Positions 16,923-26,566 of a stretch of 64,000 nt of DNA are shown in pieces. Numbering within the stretch: position 1 is the first letter of the stretch; every line of letters starts with the position of its first letter. Both the position numbers and the translations under genes were made by a program. The stretch spans positions 62,001 to 126,000 of the forward strand of contig NZ_JAAIKO010000002.1 of the NCBI RefSeq assembly GCF_016107395.1. Reading direction: 5' to 3'. This DNA is from Streptomyces fildesensis. GTDB lineage: Bacteria > Actinomycetota > Actinomycetes > Streptomycetales > Streptomycetaceae. The notes beneath the pieces are model-generated. The model did no database searches, was not told the origin of the DNA, and saw only the letters and a program-made list of their open reading frames with translations.

Positions 16923-19900
16923 CTAACGGACCAAGGATCGGGTGAACAGATCAGCTGCCTTAGAGGAGAAGATCGCTATCTGGTGTCCCTTGAAGACGCC
17001 GTCCGCGCCGCCGCGGAAAGCCCTGAGGTTCAACAGCATGGGGCCCTCCACCATCTCGAAGCTGTGCATTGCGCCGCCATTGCGGTGATGCCTGATGAAG
17101 CTGGCCAGGTCGTCGCTGGGACCATGGAAGATCTTACTCGTGAGGTTGTCCAGCTCGCTCTTCGGAACGCGGAAGTGCAGTACCTCCGCTGTGCCGCCCG
17201 CCCGGTCGGCGAGTCTTGTGGCCCACTGTCGGGCCTGGTTGGCGTCATTGGTGACGTAGAAGCCGCCGCGTCCGAAGTCCATGGCCCGAGTACTGAAGGT
17301 GGGATCGATCCCGTTCTTGAGGATTCCGTCCAGGCCGGCTCCCGTTGTGCCGTGGTAGAGATCCACCAGACACTTGGCCTTGAGACCCAGCGGATCGGAC
17401 CAATTGAGAGGGTTGGAGACATAGCCGTGGTGATCGGGAGCGGCAGTGAGGCCGAGCGGGTCCGGGCTGAGGTATCGGGCGGTCCCGGGTTCGTAATAGC
17501 GTTGATAGTTGTAGTGCAAGCCGGTCTCGGCGTCGTAGTACTGCCCGGGAAAGCGCAGAGGGCAGTCCACATTCGCCGGTGACGTGACGCCGAGCGGTGA
17601 TCCCCACAGTGTCGACCGATTCTTCCAGACGATCACACCGTATACGTCGACCATTTCGGTTGGCGTACCGACCAGATCGGTGACTATGGCGTAGAAGCGC
17701 TCGTCGATGTCGTCCTGAGGGGCATCGCGCAATGCGGCGCGAACCGTCTGTGCGACGGGTATGTCGCCGTGTTCCCAATCCCAGGTTGTCGTGGCATCCG
17801 CGGTTGTCTGCTCGGCGAGGCGCGTGCCGTCCCAGACGAATTCCGTTGTTTCCAGGGCGGTAGTTCCGTCGTCGGCAAGGCGTGACTTGGAGATTCGGCG
17901 GCCGAGCGGGTCGTACTCGTAGTGCCAGGCGATGCCGTCCGGGGTGGTGACGTCCGTGAGCCGGTCTTCGGCGTTCCACACGTATTGATATACACGACTG
18001 CCACCCGAGAGTAGCTTTTGCGTACGCCTGACCACCCGGCCCTGATCGTCGTAGGTGTAGTTGACGTGCCCCGCCCGCTGGATGAGCGTTCCGTTGTAGG
18101 ACCGGTCGCCCGATTCCGGGCTGGTGTGCTCACCGGCCGGCAGTGTCGCGGCGGCGAGATTCCCGGCGGTGTCATAGACGTATGCCTCGGTCCAGTCGGC
18201 ACCGTTGACGGCAGTGACGCGGCTCGCGGAATCCAGCTCGAAGTGGTGGAAGCCCCCCGAGGCGTCATCGACGGCTGTGAGGCTTCCGTCCGCGGCGTGA
18301 GTGAAGGTCCGCCGTTGCGCCATCGGGGACTTCGGGCCGCGGGTTGACAGTGTCTGTGCTGTCGAACGGTTGTTGTCGTCCCACTGCCAGCTGAGTGCCA
18401 CGCCCCCTAGGTCGCGCTCGACCTCCCGGCCCGCTTCGTCGTACGCGAAGCGCACGGTGTGGCTGCCCGACCGCAGGGACATCGGCCTGCCGGTGGTGCC
18501 GAATTCCCAGACGCTCAGGACCCCGCTCGGCGTGGTGCGCCGAGTACGGCGGCCTATTGCGTCGTAACGCGAGGAAACAGTACGACCGTTGACGCTTTCG
18601 GCCAGAATGCGGCCGAGAGGGTCCAGCTCCCGGGAGAGGTCGGCAACGGGGCTGACGGCACATTTCAGGCGTCCGAGTGCGTCGTGAACGAAGTCGGTGA
18701 CCACACCACTGGAATCCTGCCGGGTGACATTGCCCAGGACATCCCGCTCGAATCGGATGCTTTGCCGCTCTCCGTTGATGCGTTCCGTCAATTGACCGGC
18801 TGCGTCGTAGCGATAACTGAGCTTCCGGCCATTGAAGTCGGTCTCCCCAACGAGGCGGCCCGAGGGATCGTAGTCGTAGCTCCAGACTCGGCCCTGCGCG
18901 TTGGTTACCGCCACCACTCGTAGTTCGGTGTCGTAGGTGAACTCGTAACGAGAGCCGTCCGGTTCCGTACGAACGGCGCAGAGGTCGAAATGAGTGTTCT
19001 CGTATCGTGTTGCACGGCCGCTGCCGGAGCGGTGCGCGACGGGGTTTCCCTCGACGTCGTACGACCATTGCTCAACGGACCCGTCCGGAGCCATGCGCCA
19101 AGCGATCTGCCCTTCGCCCGTCCAGCCGACACTCGTGGACGCCCCGGACGCGTCAGCGGCCTCCACCATGCGTCCGAATGCATCCCGCGTGATCCGGATC
19201 GTGGTGCCACCTACGTCGGTGATCGCCGCCGGAAGACCGGCGGAGTCATTGACCACGACCTGTTGCACTGTGCCGAACGCGTCGGTGACGCTGGTCAGAC
19301 CGCCGCGCTCGTCGTAGGTGAAGTTCGTCGTGGCGCCGAGCGCGTCGGTCGCGGACGTACGGTTCCCAGCGGCGTCGTAGGAGTAGCGGGCGCGCGTTCC
19401 GTCGGGTTGGGTGATCCTCACGGGCAGGTTGAGGTCGTTGTACTCGATCGTCGCGGAGCTGCCGTCAGGGCGGGTCGCCATGGTCAGGTTGCCGGCACCG
19501 TCGTACGCGCAGCTCGTCGTGCGGCCGAGGGGGTCGGTCCTGGTGAGCAGGCGGTCGTACCGATCCCAGCTCAGCAGGGTGACCTGCCCCAGCGGATCGG
19601 TCTCGCGGATGAGTTGGTACTGATCATTGAAGTGGAACGTGGTGGCGTGACCGAGAGAATTTGTGGCGACGGTGGTGCGGGCGTCGGGATCGTATGAGTA
19701 GCGGTAGTTCAGAATCCCTTCCGAGCCTGTCGTACCCACACAGCGTCCTGCTTCGTCGTACTCGTAGCCGTACGAGGTCCCTGTCCGGTCCTCCCAGCCC
19801 GTGATACGGCCACGTTTGTCGTAGCTGAAGGCGAGCGGCAGGCCGGAGGAGTCAAAGATTTGGGTGAGGTTGCCGTCGCCGTCATATCCGTATCCCATCA

Positions 19901-21506
19901 ACAGCGGCCGTTCCGGATCGCTGAGGAGGCGCAGAGCGGTGACTCGGCCGCCCCCTGTCTCGATTCCGACGTGGTATCCCCCCGTATGGCGCAGATCGAC
20001 GGGGGCCGCGTCCGCCGAGTAGGTGATGGTGACGCGGTTGTTGTACCGATCGCTGATGGAAGTGAGCAGGAGTTCGGCTGTGCCCGGGTGCGGAGTGAAA
20101 CCGAGAGTCCGGCCGGACTCGGGTATGCGGACCGACATGTCACTGGTAGGTCCGCCGTCCCATGTCAAGGGCCAGCGTGGACCCTCGAGAGGCATGAGGG
20201 AAAGGCCTGCGCTGGGGACGGGATAGTGCAGCAGCATCCCGTCGCCAGTGGTGAAGCGCACACCCTGATCGTCGAGATGAAGCCTTTGGTCCAGCGTTGA
20301 GGCCCAGGATTTACCGAACCAGCGGCCCGCCCGGTACGAGGAGCGGAAGTGGCGATCCAGGGTCAGCGGCAGGACACCGGGAAGTTGGAGATCGGTGGCT
20401 GACATGACCATTTCGCCGCTTGCCACGTCGATGGGGTCGCCACAGGTGAAGAGCTTCTTCATCTCGCGTCCCATTTGACGCAGCCCGCCTGCCCCCTTGC
20501 GGACGCTGTTGGCGATGTTCTCCAGGGCCTTGCCGCTCTTCAGCAGTGCCGGGAGTTCCTTGGCCATTTTGAGCAGGCCGCCAGCGGTGGTCAGGCCCTT
20601 GAACATGGGGATGCAGTCGAGGGCGGCGAAGAAGACGTCCCAGAGGCTGGCTTTTCCTTGCGCGTATTTGATGAGGGTGTCGGCGAGGACGACCAATGCG
20701 GCGGCCAGCACGATCCAGGCGAGCGGTCCGCCGATGATGAGGACGACGATGCCGAGCACGGCGACGATGACCTTGCAGACCGCGACGATGTCGTCCCAGT
20801 GGTCGGCGACCCAGTCGACCGCCTTCTCCCACCAGTGCTTGTTCTTGATCCCAGCGTCGGACGCCTCGTGCAGGGCGTGCTCCGCGGTCGACGCGGCGGT
20901 GTCCCGCAGGTGGGCGGCCTGAGCTGCCAGTTCCTTCGCCGCGTCCAGGCGTTGCTGCGCGTCGTGGACGGCGGTGTTCGCGGACTTCTGCGCGTTCGAA
21001 GCGTCCAGCGCATTACGGGTGGCGGTACGGACCTCGTCCGCCGACGGCGGTTCCACGCCCGGCTTCGGATCGGCCTGGTACTCCTTGGACTTGTCGCCCG
21101 CCCGCTTCACCCAGTCGTCGGCGTTGCCCTGCGTGGTCTTGGCCGCGTCCAGATCCTGCCGGGCGGTACGCCCCTGCGCCAAAGCGCGGTCCGCGTCCGC
21201 CTGCGCGGTCTCCAGCTTCGGCCAGTACGTCTCCAACGCCCCGGAAGCCAGCCGGTAGGACTTCTCCAACTTGCCCAGCTCGCCCGGCAGATCCCCGAAC
21301 TGCTCGCGGTACGCGTCCCCCGCCAGACCCGCCCAGTCCTGCACCGCGTTGTTGCCGCTCAGCCCGCGCACCGACCGCAACGCCGACGACACATCGTCCG
21401 CGAAGTCGCCCAGTTTCCGGGCGAGTTCCTTCACCTCGTACGGATCACCCGGCACCGGATCCCGGTCCAGGTCCAGCACATGCCAATCCGTCGGACGATT
21501 CGCCAC
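16923..21506 (-). CDS. Rhs/YD-repeat polymorphic toxin, DUF3990-like C-terminus
   Basis: A 1527-residue secreted toxin candidate. Residues 1-130 resemble the T7SS-signal domain of large exported proteins (YEVKELARKLGDFADDVSSA, DWAGLAGDAYREQFGDLP). Coiled stretches follow, then a hydrophobic segment at about 241-275. A DUF6531 start (DPIDVASGEMV, about 357) leads into some thirty YD repeats and the Rhs core end (TARYLSPDPLGL, NWSDPLGLK, about 1376). The final 151 residues (16926-17378) have LYHGTTGAG, DFGRGGFYVTNDANQARQWA and a C-terminal basic end, which match the DUF3990/ADP-ribosyltransferase-like pattern. Codon use is less GC-biased than in the neighbours, suggesting acquisition. Confidence 0.9.
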   Translation of the reverse strand: MANRPTDWHVLDLDRDPVPGDPYEVKELARKLGDFADDVSSALRSVRGLSGNNAVQDWAGLAGDAYREQFGDLPGELGKLEKSYRLASGALETYWPKLETAQADADRALAQGRTARQDLDAAKTTQGNADDWVKRAGDKSKEYQADPKPGVEPPSADEVRTATRNALDASNAQKSANTAVHDAQQRLDAAKELAAQAAHLRDTAASTAEHALHEASDAGIKNKHWWEKAVDWVADHWDDIVAVCKVIVAVLGIVVLIIGGPLAWIVLAAALVVLADTLIKYAQGKASLWDVFFAALDCIPMFKGLTTAGGLLKMAKELPALLKSGKALENIANSVRKGAGGLRQMGREMKKLFTCGDPIDVASGEMVMSATDLQLPGVLPLTLDRHFRSSYRAGRWFGKSWASTLDQRLHLDDQGVRFTTGDGMLLHYPVPSAGLSLMPLEGPRWPLTWDGGPTSDMSVRIPESGRTLGFTPHPGTAELLLTSISDRYNNRVTITYSADAAPVDLRHTGGYHVGIETGGGRVTALRLLSDPERPLLMGYGYDGDGNLTQIFDSSGLPLAFSYDKRGRITGWEDRTGTSYGYEYDEAGRCVGTTGSEGILNYRYSYDPDARTTVATNSLGHATTFHFNDQYQLIRETDPLGQVTLLSWDRYDRLLTRTDPLGRTTSCAYDGAGNLTMATRPDGSSATIEYNDLNLPVRITQPDGTRARYSYDAAGNRTSATDALGATTNFTYDERGGLTSVTDAFGTVQQVVVNDSAGLPAAITDVGGTTIRITRDAFGRMVEAADASGASTSVGWTGEGQIAWRMAPDGSVEQWSYDVEGNPVAHRSGSGRATRYENTHFDLCAVRTEPDGSRYEFTYDTELRVVAVTNAQGRVWSYDYDPSGRLVGETDFNGRKLSYRYDAAGQLTERINGERQSIRFERDVLGNVTRQDSSGVVTDFVHDALGRLKCAVSPVADLSRELDPLGRILAESVNGRTVSSRYDAIGRRTRRTTPSGVLSVWEFGTTGRPMSLRSGSHTVRFAYDEAGREVERDLGGVALSWQWDDNNRSTAQTLSTRGPKSPMAQRRTFTHAADGSLTAVDDASGGFHHFELDSASRVTAVNGADWTEAYVYDTAGNLAAATLPAGEHTSPESGDRSYNGTLIQRAGHVNYTYDDQGRVVRRTQKLLSGGSRVYQYVWNAEDRLTDVTTPDGIAWHYEYDPLGRRISKSRLADDGTTALETTEFVWDGTRLAEQTTADATTTWDWEHGDIPVAQTVRAALRDAPQDDIDERFYAIVTDLVGTPTEMVDVYGVIVWKNRSTLWGSPLGVTSPANVDCPLRFPGQYYDAETGLHYNYQRYYEPGTARYLSPDPLGLTAAPDHHGYVSNPLNWSDPLGLKAKCLVDLYHGTTGAGLDGILKNGIDPTFSTRAMDFGRGGFYVTNDANQARQWATRLADRAGGTAEVLHFRVPKSELDNLTSKIFHGPSDDLASFIRHHRNGGAMHSFEMVEGPMLLNLRAFRGGADGVFKGHQIAIFSSKAADLFTRSLVR

Positions 21507-21606
21507 TGTCTAACCCCCGTGATTCGCCTCTGTCCGAGCGATCCTTTCACTTCCGCCACAGACGCTTCCATGGCGCCTGGTGCGACAGCACCCGGCGATG
21601 CCGTCG

Positions 21607-22425
21607 TCAGCCCAGGGACAGGACGACCAGAACCGCCGTCGCCGCCGTTTCGGCCAGGGCGCCGAAGACGTCGCCCGTGATGCCGCCGAAGCGGGTGCGG
21701 CAGTGGCGGAGGAGGAGTTCGGCCGTGATGAGGGCGAGGAGGGCGGCCAGGGCGAAGTGGAGGGCGGGGGAGAGGCCGAAGAGGGCGCCGGCCGCCGCCG
21801 CGACCACGAGGGTGCCGGCCGCGGTGAGGGCCGCGATGCGGAGCGGGACCGCTCCGGCCACGGCGGCGCCCAGGCCGTCGGGGCGGGCCGGGGGCACGCC
21901 GTCGCGGCAGGCCAGGGTCATGGCGGTACGGGCCACCACGGCGGAGACGGCGGCCGCGGCGGCGCCGTGGGACCAGCTGTCGGCGTAGAGGGCGGCGAGG
22001 CAGGCGACCTGGGCGAGGAGGACGAAGAGCAGCGTCAGGACGCCGAAGGGCCCGATGTCCGACTGCTTCATGATCCGCAGGGCGTCCTCGGCGGGCTTGG
22101 CGCTGCCGAGCCCGTCGGCGGTGTCGGCCAGGCCGTCCAGGTGCAGACCGCGGGTCAGGGCGGCGGGCACGGCCGCGGTGGCGACGGCGGCGAGCAGCGG
22201 GGACGCGTCCAGGAGCAGCAGCAGTCCGCCGACCGCGGCGGCACACAGGCCCACCACCGCCCCGACGACCGGCGCGCACAGCATCCCGCCGCGCGCGGCG
22301 GACCGGTCCCAGCGGGTGACGGTCACCGGCAGCGCGGTGAGGGTGCCGAAGGCGAAGCGGAGCGCGTCCGCGACGGAGGCGGCGGGCGCGGGTCCGGCCT
22401 TCGAGGGCTCGGCGGAGTCGGTCAC
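21607..22425 (-). CDS. cobS: Adenosylcobinamide-GDP ribazoletransferase
   Basis: CobS joins adenosylcobinamide-GDP to alpha-ribazole, the last step of cobalamin nucleotide-loop assembly, in the cytoplasmic membrane. The 272-residue protein has several hydrophobic segments and the family signature LTRGLHLDGLADTADGLGS (about 90-110), followed by MKQSDIGPFGVL. The start is GTG 22425; a strong ribosome site is not visible. CobT and CobU, the partner enzymes, are encoded 2.6-6 kb upstream on the same strand, separated by two membrane-protein genes. Confidence 0.93.
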   Translation of the reverse strand: MTDSAEPSKAGPAPAASVADALRFAFGTLTALPVTVTRWDRSAARGGMLCAPVVGAVVGLCAAAVGGLLLLLDASPLLAAVATAAVPAALTRGLHLDGLADTADGLGSAKPAEDALRIMKQSDIGPFGVLTLLFVLLAQVACLAALYADSWSHGAAAAAVSAVVARTAMTLACRDGVPPARPDGLGAAVAGAVPLRIAALTAAGTLVVAAAAGALFGLSPALHFALAALLALITAELLLRHCRTRFGGITGDVFGALAETAATAVLVVLSLG

Positions 22426-22447
22426 CGCGTGAGGCTACCCCGGGCGG

Positions 22448-23158
22448 CTAACCCGAGGGCTGCCGCGGTGACTCCCGATGGAGCTCCGCCTCCCGGCGCC
22501 GCCGGAGGTGGCCCTCCAGGGCGCACAGCAGCAGCGTCGCCACGATCGCCGTCAGATGCTCGAAGCCCGCGAGGTTCACGATGAAGACGACCTCGACGAG
22601 CATCGCGAGGATCAGCGCGCCCCCCGTCCACCAGGCGCGGTAGCGGCAGGCCACGTACACCCCGAGGGCGACGACCGCCGCCGACGGGCCGGTGTCGCGC
22701 ACGACGAGGGTGGAGACCGGGAGCCCGAGGAAGCCGTCGGGGCCGACCGCGAGCGAGTAGCGGGCGAACGACGTGCCGGCGAGCGTCGCGAGGAGCCCGA
22801 TGCCGAGGGTGTGCCGCCTGCCGACCGTCATCTCGGCGATGCCGAACATGAAGACGACCTGGGCGATCAGCCCCCACACCGGCAGCGACGGGTCGGGGAC
22901 GAAGAGCGAGAGGGGCGTGCGCAGCAGCGCCTTCCACCACGGGAGCGTCGCGTAGACGCCGCCGAGCCGGTTGACCCACTCCGTGCCGGTGCTCCCGGAG
23001 TGCTGGATCACCTGAAGGGTCAGGATGGACAGGCACGCGGAGAGGGTCAGTGGGATCGCGCGGAGCTTCTTCGTCCGCAGCTCGAACCACACATCTCGGG
23101 AGATTCCGCCCCATTCGACGTATGCGAAGTCGCGAAGGCGCTTGTTGAAGGGGCTCAC
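22448..23158 (-). CDS. Rhomboid-like multi-pass membrane protein
   Basis: A 236-residue membrane protein with about six hydrophobic segments and a basic, Arg/Glu-rich tail. The start GTGA overlaps the stop of the MprF-like gene by four bases, so both are coupled. The topology and motifs such as WWKALLRTPLSLFVPDPSLP and VVFMFGIAEMTVGRRHTLG recall rhomboid-related proteins, but the GxSG catalytic Ser is absent, so protease activity is unlikely. I infer a role beside the aminoacyl-phospholipid enzyme. Confidence 0.8.
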   Translation of the reverse strand: MSPFNKRLRDFAYVEWGGISRDVWFELRTKKLRAIPLTLSACLSILTLQVIQHSGSTGTEWVNRLGGVYATLPWWKALLRTPLSLFVPDPSLPVWGLIAQVVFMFGIAEMTVGRRHTLGIGLLATLAGTSFARYSLAVGPDGFLGLPVSTLVVRDTGPSAAVVALGVYVACRYRAWWTGGALILAMLVEVVFIVNLAGFEHLTAIVATLLLCALEGHLRRRREAELHRESPRQPSG

Positions 23159-24933
23159 CTGGCAGCGGTCCGCTCTCGGTCGCGTCTGCGCAGCGGGGAC
23201 GGCAGCCGCGGCGCTTCGAGGAAGCCCTCGGCCCGGGCACTGGCGATTCCGATCCGCGGCAGCTCGCTGCTCTTGCCGAACAGCAGATACCGCGGCTCCC
23301 AGATGGGCCGGTACTTGGCGTTGGCCCGGTACAGCGACTCGATCTGCCACCAGCGCGAGAAGAACGTCAGCAGGGAGCGCCAGAACCGCAGCACCGGCCC
23401 GGCGCCCAGCCTCGAGCCGCGTTCGAACACCGAGCGGAACATCGCGAAGTTCAGCGAGATCTGCCGCACGCCCACCTCGTCGGCGCGCTGGATCAGCTCG
23501 ATGACCATGAACTCGATCAGCCCGTTCTCGGAGTCGCGGTCGCGGCGCATCAGATCCAGCGACAGCCCCTGCGGACCCCACGGGACAAAGCTCAGCAGCG
23601 CGCGCGGCACACCCTCGCCGTCGTGGCACTCGACCATGACGCAGCGCCCGTCGGCGGGGTCGCCGAGCCGGCCGAGCGCCATCGAGAACCCGCGCTCCGT
23701 CTCCCCGTCGCGCCAGGCGTCGGCGCGCTCCAGCATCGCGTCCATCTCGTCCGCGGGGATGTCGTCGTGCCGGCGCATCCGGACGGTGTAGCCGGTCCGC
23801 TTGACGCGGTTGTACGCCTGCCGCACGGTCCGCATGGCGCGGCCGTCCAGGGTGAACTCGGCGGTCTCGACGATCGCCTCGTCCCCGATCTCCAGGGCGT
23901 CCAGGCCGTGCCTGGCGTAGATCACGCCCGCTTCCTCGCTCGCGCCCATCACCGCGGGCACCCAGGCGTGCTCGCGGGCCTCGGCGAGCCAGGCGTCGAT
24001 GGCGCCGGGCCACGCCTCGGGGTCGCCGATCGGATCCCCGGACGCCAGCGACACCTCCCCGACGACCCGGTACGCGATCGCGGACTTCTCGCTCGGCGAC
24101 CAGATGACGCTCTTGTCGCGGCGCAGCGCGAAGTAGCCGAGCGAGTCCCGGTCGCCGTAGCGGTCCAGGAGCCCGCGCAGCTTGGCCTCGTCCTCCGGGC
24201 CGAGCAGTGCCCGGCCGCGCGGCGAGCGGAACGCCACGTACAGCACGAGCAGGAAGAGCAACGCACTCATGACGTTGATGACGACATCCACCCACCCGGG
24301 CGTTGAGATGTTCGCGTAATTGTCGTCATTCGGGTCGAGCGCGATCATGCGCATGATCGCGTAACGGAAGCTGGCGCCGAAGTCCGAGCCGTGTTCGCTG
24401 TTGGTCGCGGTGACCAGCAGCGCGCTGATCAGCGAGCCCACGATGAGGCCGCCGACGGCGGTCAGGATCGCGTGCTTCGGATTGGAGCGGTCGCCCTTGG
24501 CCCGGAACTCACGGCGGCCGACCAGCAGGGCGGCGACGAAGGAGCCGGTCAGGCCCAGGGTGATCCAGTTCTGGACGTGGCCCCGGTACTCGGCGAAGCC
24601 CATCGTCAGCGCCAGCACCAGCAGGAACAGCCCGCTCAGCACGAGATTGAGCACCCACGCGGCCCGTTTGCGGCGCCGCATGGTGATGGCGAAGAAGAGC
24701 GCGAACACACCCGTGGTGAAGCCCGCGGTCAGCAGATACGGGGTGAAGAGGTCCTCGATGTTGTGGCGCCGGATGTCGGCTCCGAAGGAGACCCACACCG
24801 CCCCGAGGAAGTTGAGGAAGGCGACAGCCCGCAGATACCAGACGGCGTAGGCGGCGGAGCGCTGCCCCCAGACATGCGGACGGCCCTCCCCGTCCTGCGG
24901 TGTGCGACCCGGTGTCGTGCTGCCCATTCCCAT
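23155..24933 (-). CDS. DUF2156 / MprF-like phosphatidylglycerol lysyltransferase-domain protein
   Basis: A 592-residue membrane enzyme candidate. The N-terminal third has about six transmembrane segments (for instance FLNFLGAVWVSFGADI, VLNLVLSGLFLLVLALTMGF, VDVVINVMSALLFLLVLYVA). The soluble C-terminal half is the DUF2156 (dual GNAT) domain of MprF/LysX2-type enzymes: YFALRRDKSVIWSPSEKSAI, GDPIGDPEAWPGAIDAWL, GLSLDLMRRDRDSENGLIEF. Such enzymes transfer lysine or alanine from tRNA to phosphatidylglycerol and lower sensitivity to cationic peptides. ATG 24933 lacks a clear ribosome site; an upstream CATAAGAT box suggests a leaderless start. Confidence 0.85.
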   Translation of the reverse strand: MGMGSTTPGRTPQDGEGRPHVWGQRSAAYAVWYLRAVAFLNFLGAVWVSFGADIRRHNIEDLFTPYLLTAGFTTGVFALFFAITMRRRKRAAWVLNLVLSGLFLLVLALTMGFAEYRGHVQNWITLGLTGSFVAALLVGRREFRAKGDRSNPKHAILTAVGGLIVGSLISALLVTATNSEHGSDFGASFRYAIMRMIALDPNDDNYANISTPGWVDVVINVMSALLFLLVLYVAFRSPRGRALLGPEDEAKLRGLLDRYGDRDSLGYFALRRDKSVIWSPSEKSAIAYRVVGEVSLASGDPIGDPEAWPGAIDAWLAEAREHAWVPAVMGASEEAGVIYARHGLDALEIGDEAIVETAEFTLDGRAMRTVRQAYNRVKRTGYTVRMRRHDDIPADEMDAMLERADAWRDGETERGFSMALGRLGDPADGRCVMVECHDGEGVPRALLSFVPWGPQGLSLDLMRRDRDSENGLIEFMVIELIQRADEVGVRQISLNFAMFRSVFERGSRLGAGPVLRFWRSLLTFFSRWWQIESLYRANAKYRPIWEPRYLLFGKSSELPRIGIASARAEGFLEAPRLPSPLRRRDRERTAAR

Positions 24934-25039
24934 GGTTGTGGATCTTATGACGGAATGTCCGGATCCTCGTCGCAGGGGCGGTGGCCGGATCCGGCTACGC
25001 CCCGCGGAGCCCACCCCGGAGGGCGGGCGGAACGGCGCT

Positions 25040-26188
25040 CTACGGAGTGTCGGCCGCCTCGCGGGGCGGGTCCGCGGGCGGCTCCTCCGACGTGACGGCG
25101 ACAGGTTCCGTGACGGGTTCCGGGGCCCGCTCCACCACCGGCTCGCCCGACACGTCCGGCAACTCCGCCGCCAGCGCCGCCGCGGCCTGCAGCAGCGGCA
25201 GCGCGAGCAGCGCGCCGGTGCCCTGGCCGAGCCGTACGCCGTGGTCGAGCAGCGGCTCGATGGAGAGCCGGTCCAGAGCCTTGGCCTGCCCCGGCTCACC
25301 ACTCGCCTGGCCCGCCAGCCACCAGTCGGGAGCCCGGAACGCCACACGCTGCGCGACCAGCGCACAGGCCGCGGAGACGACACCGTCCAGCACGACGGGC
25401 AGCTTGCGCACGGCGGCCTGCAGCAGGAAGCCCGTCATCGCGGCGAGGTCCGCGCCACCGCTCGCGGCCAGCAGTTCGAGCTGGTCGCCCAGGACCGGCC
25501 GGGCCCGGCGCAGCCCGTCACGGATCGCCGCGCACTTGCGCATCCACGCCAGGTCGTCGATCCCGGAGCCGCGGCCGGTCACCACAGAGGCGTCCGTACC
25601 GCACAGCGCCGCCACGAGAATGCCGGCGGCCGTGGTGCCACCGACGCTGATGTCACCGAGCAGTACGAGGTCGGTACCGGAGTCGGCCTCCTCGTCGGCG
25701 ATGGCCATGCCCGCGCGGAACGCCAGTTCGGCCTCCTCGACGGTGAGCGCGTCCTCCACGTCCACCCGCCCCGAGCCGCGGCGCACCCGGTGCGCGGTGA
25801 CCTCGGCCGGCAGCTCCGCCGGATCGCAGTCCAGGCCCATGTCGATCACGCGGACCTGCGCCCCGAACTGACGCGCCAGCACATTCACCGGCGCCCCACC
25901 GTCGAGCACCGCCCGGACCAGCGCCACGGCCGTACCGGCCTCATGCGCCGAGACGCGCAGGCTCGCGACCCCGTGGTCCCCGGCGAACAACAGCACCCGT
26001 GGCCGGGCGATCGGCCGCGCCGGAACCCGCCCCTGAGCGGCCGACAGCCACTCGGCCAGCTCCGCGGGCTTGCCGAGAGCCCCCGGAGGGCTCACCAGAC
26101 GCTGCCACCGGTCTTGCGCGTCACGCCGCACACCGGCGTCGGGACGCTCCACCAGGGAGCCGAAGTCATCGAGATTCAGGCCGCTCAT
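25040..26188 (-). CDS. cobT: Nicotinate-nucleotide--dimethylbenzimidazole phosphoribosyltransferase
   Basis: CobT makes alpha-ribazole phosphate, the lower-ligand precursor that CobS uses. The 382-residue protein has PPGALGKPAELAEWLS near the N-terminus, LFAGDHGVASLRVSAHE, VIDMGLDCDP, LLGDISVGGTTAAGI and LDGVVSAACALVA, all CobT blocks, with the catalytic Glu region near SIEPLLDHGVRLGQGTGALL. The last 50 residues are an extra acidic Pro/Glu/Val tail not found in short homologues. The frame is open upstream, but ATG 26188 (MSGLNLDDF) gives the expected N-terminus. Confidence 0.93.
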   Translation of the reverse strand: MSGLNLDDFGSLVERPDAGVRRDAQDRWQRLVSPPGALGKPAELAEWLSAAQGRVPARPIARPRVLLFAGDHGVASLRVSAHEAGTAVALVRAVLDGGAPVNVLARQFGAQVRVIDMGLDCDPAELPAEVTAHRVRRGSGRVDVEDALTVEEAELAFRAGMAIADEEADSGTDLVLLGDISVGGTTAAGILVAALCGTDASVVTGRGSGIDDLAWMRKCAAIRDGLRRARPVLGDQLELLAASGGADLAAMTGFLLQAAVRKLPVVLDGVVSAACALVAQRVAFRAPDWWLAGQASGEPGQAKALDRLSIEPLLDHGVRLGQGTGALLALPLLQAAAALAAELPDVSGEPVVERAPEPVTEPVAVTSEEPPADPPREAADTP

Positions 26189-26356
26189 TCGCCGCACAGT
26201 ACCGGCTGCGCCTCGGGCCAGGGGAAGCGGGCGCCTGCCGGCGCGGGCCGCAGGGGCCGCGCGGGCGCGGGCCGGCCTCCGGCCGTGGGGTGCGGGCCGC
26301 AGGGTCGCCTGCCGGCGCGGGATCGACCGGCGGCGGCCCGGAGTTCCCACCCCCAA

Positions 26357-26486
26357 CCCGCACGTGGCGCGGGCCCGTCACCCAACCCCCACCGGGGCGT
26401 GAACGCGAAGGGCCGGCGCTACCCGCACGTGGCGCGGGCCTGTCACCCAACCCCCACCGGGGCGTGAACGCGAGGGGCCGGGATCG
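26357..26486. repeat. 65-base tandem direct repeat, two copies
   Basis: Copies at 26357-26421 and 26422-26486 both begin CCCGCACGTGGCGCGGGCC and contain CACCCAACCCCCACCGGGGC and GTGAACGCGA. They differ at only a few positions, mainly at the 3' ends. A third copy lies in reverse orientation at 28259-28320. Confidence 0.85.
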
Positions 26487-26488
26487 CA

Positions 26489-26566
26489 GGCAGGGGGGTC
26501 CGAAATGCTGCCGAGCTATTTGTGGGCCGCCAGGCCCGTAAATAGTCGATTTCGGACCCCCCTGCC
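26489..26566. repeat. Long hairpin repeat element, copy B
   Basis: Outer arms GGCAGGGGGGTCCGAAAT (26489-26506) and ATTTCGGACCCCCCTGCC (26549-26566) are perfect 18-base inverted repeats. Inner arms CTATTTGTGGGCC / GGCCCGTAAATAG pair with two G-U wobbles around a four-base loop. The unpaired bulge GCTGCCGAG on one side is conserved in copy A. The whole could act as a terminator between cobU and cobT or be a small non-autonomous mobile element. Confidence 0.8.

Noticed and set aside
22448..23158. Active rhomboid protease
   Set aside because: The hydrophobic pattern is similar, but no GxSG motif or catalytic His pair is seen, unlike the true rhomboid at 51071-51850.
26357..26486. CRISPR-like array
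   Set aside because: There are only two adjacent copies with no spacers and no cas genes.
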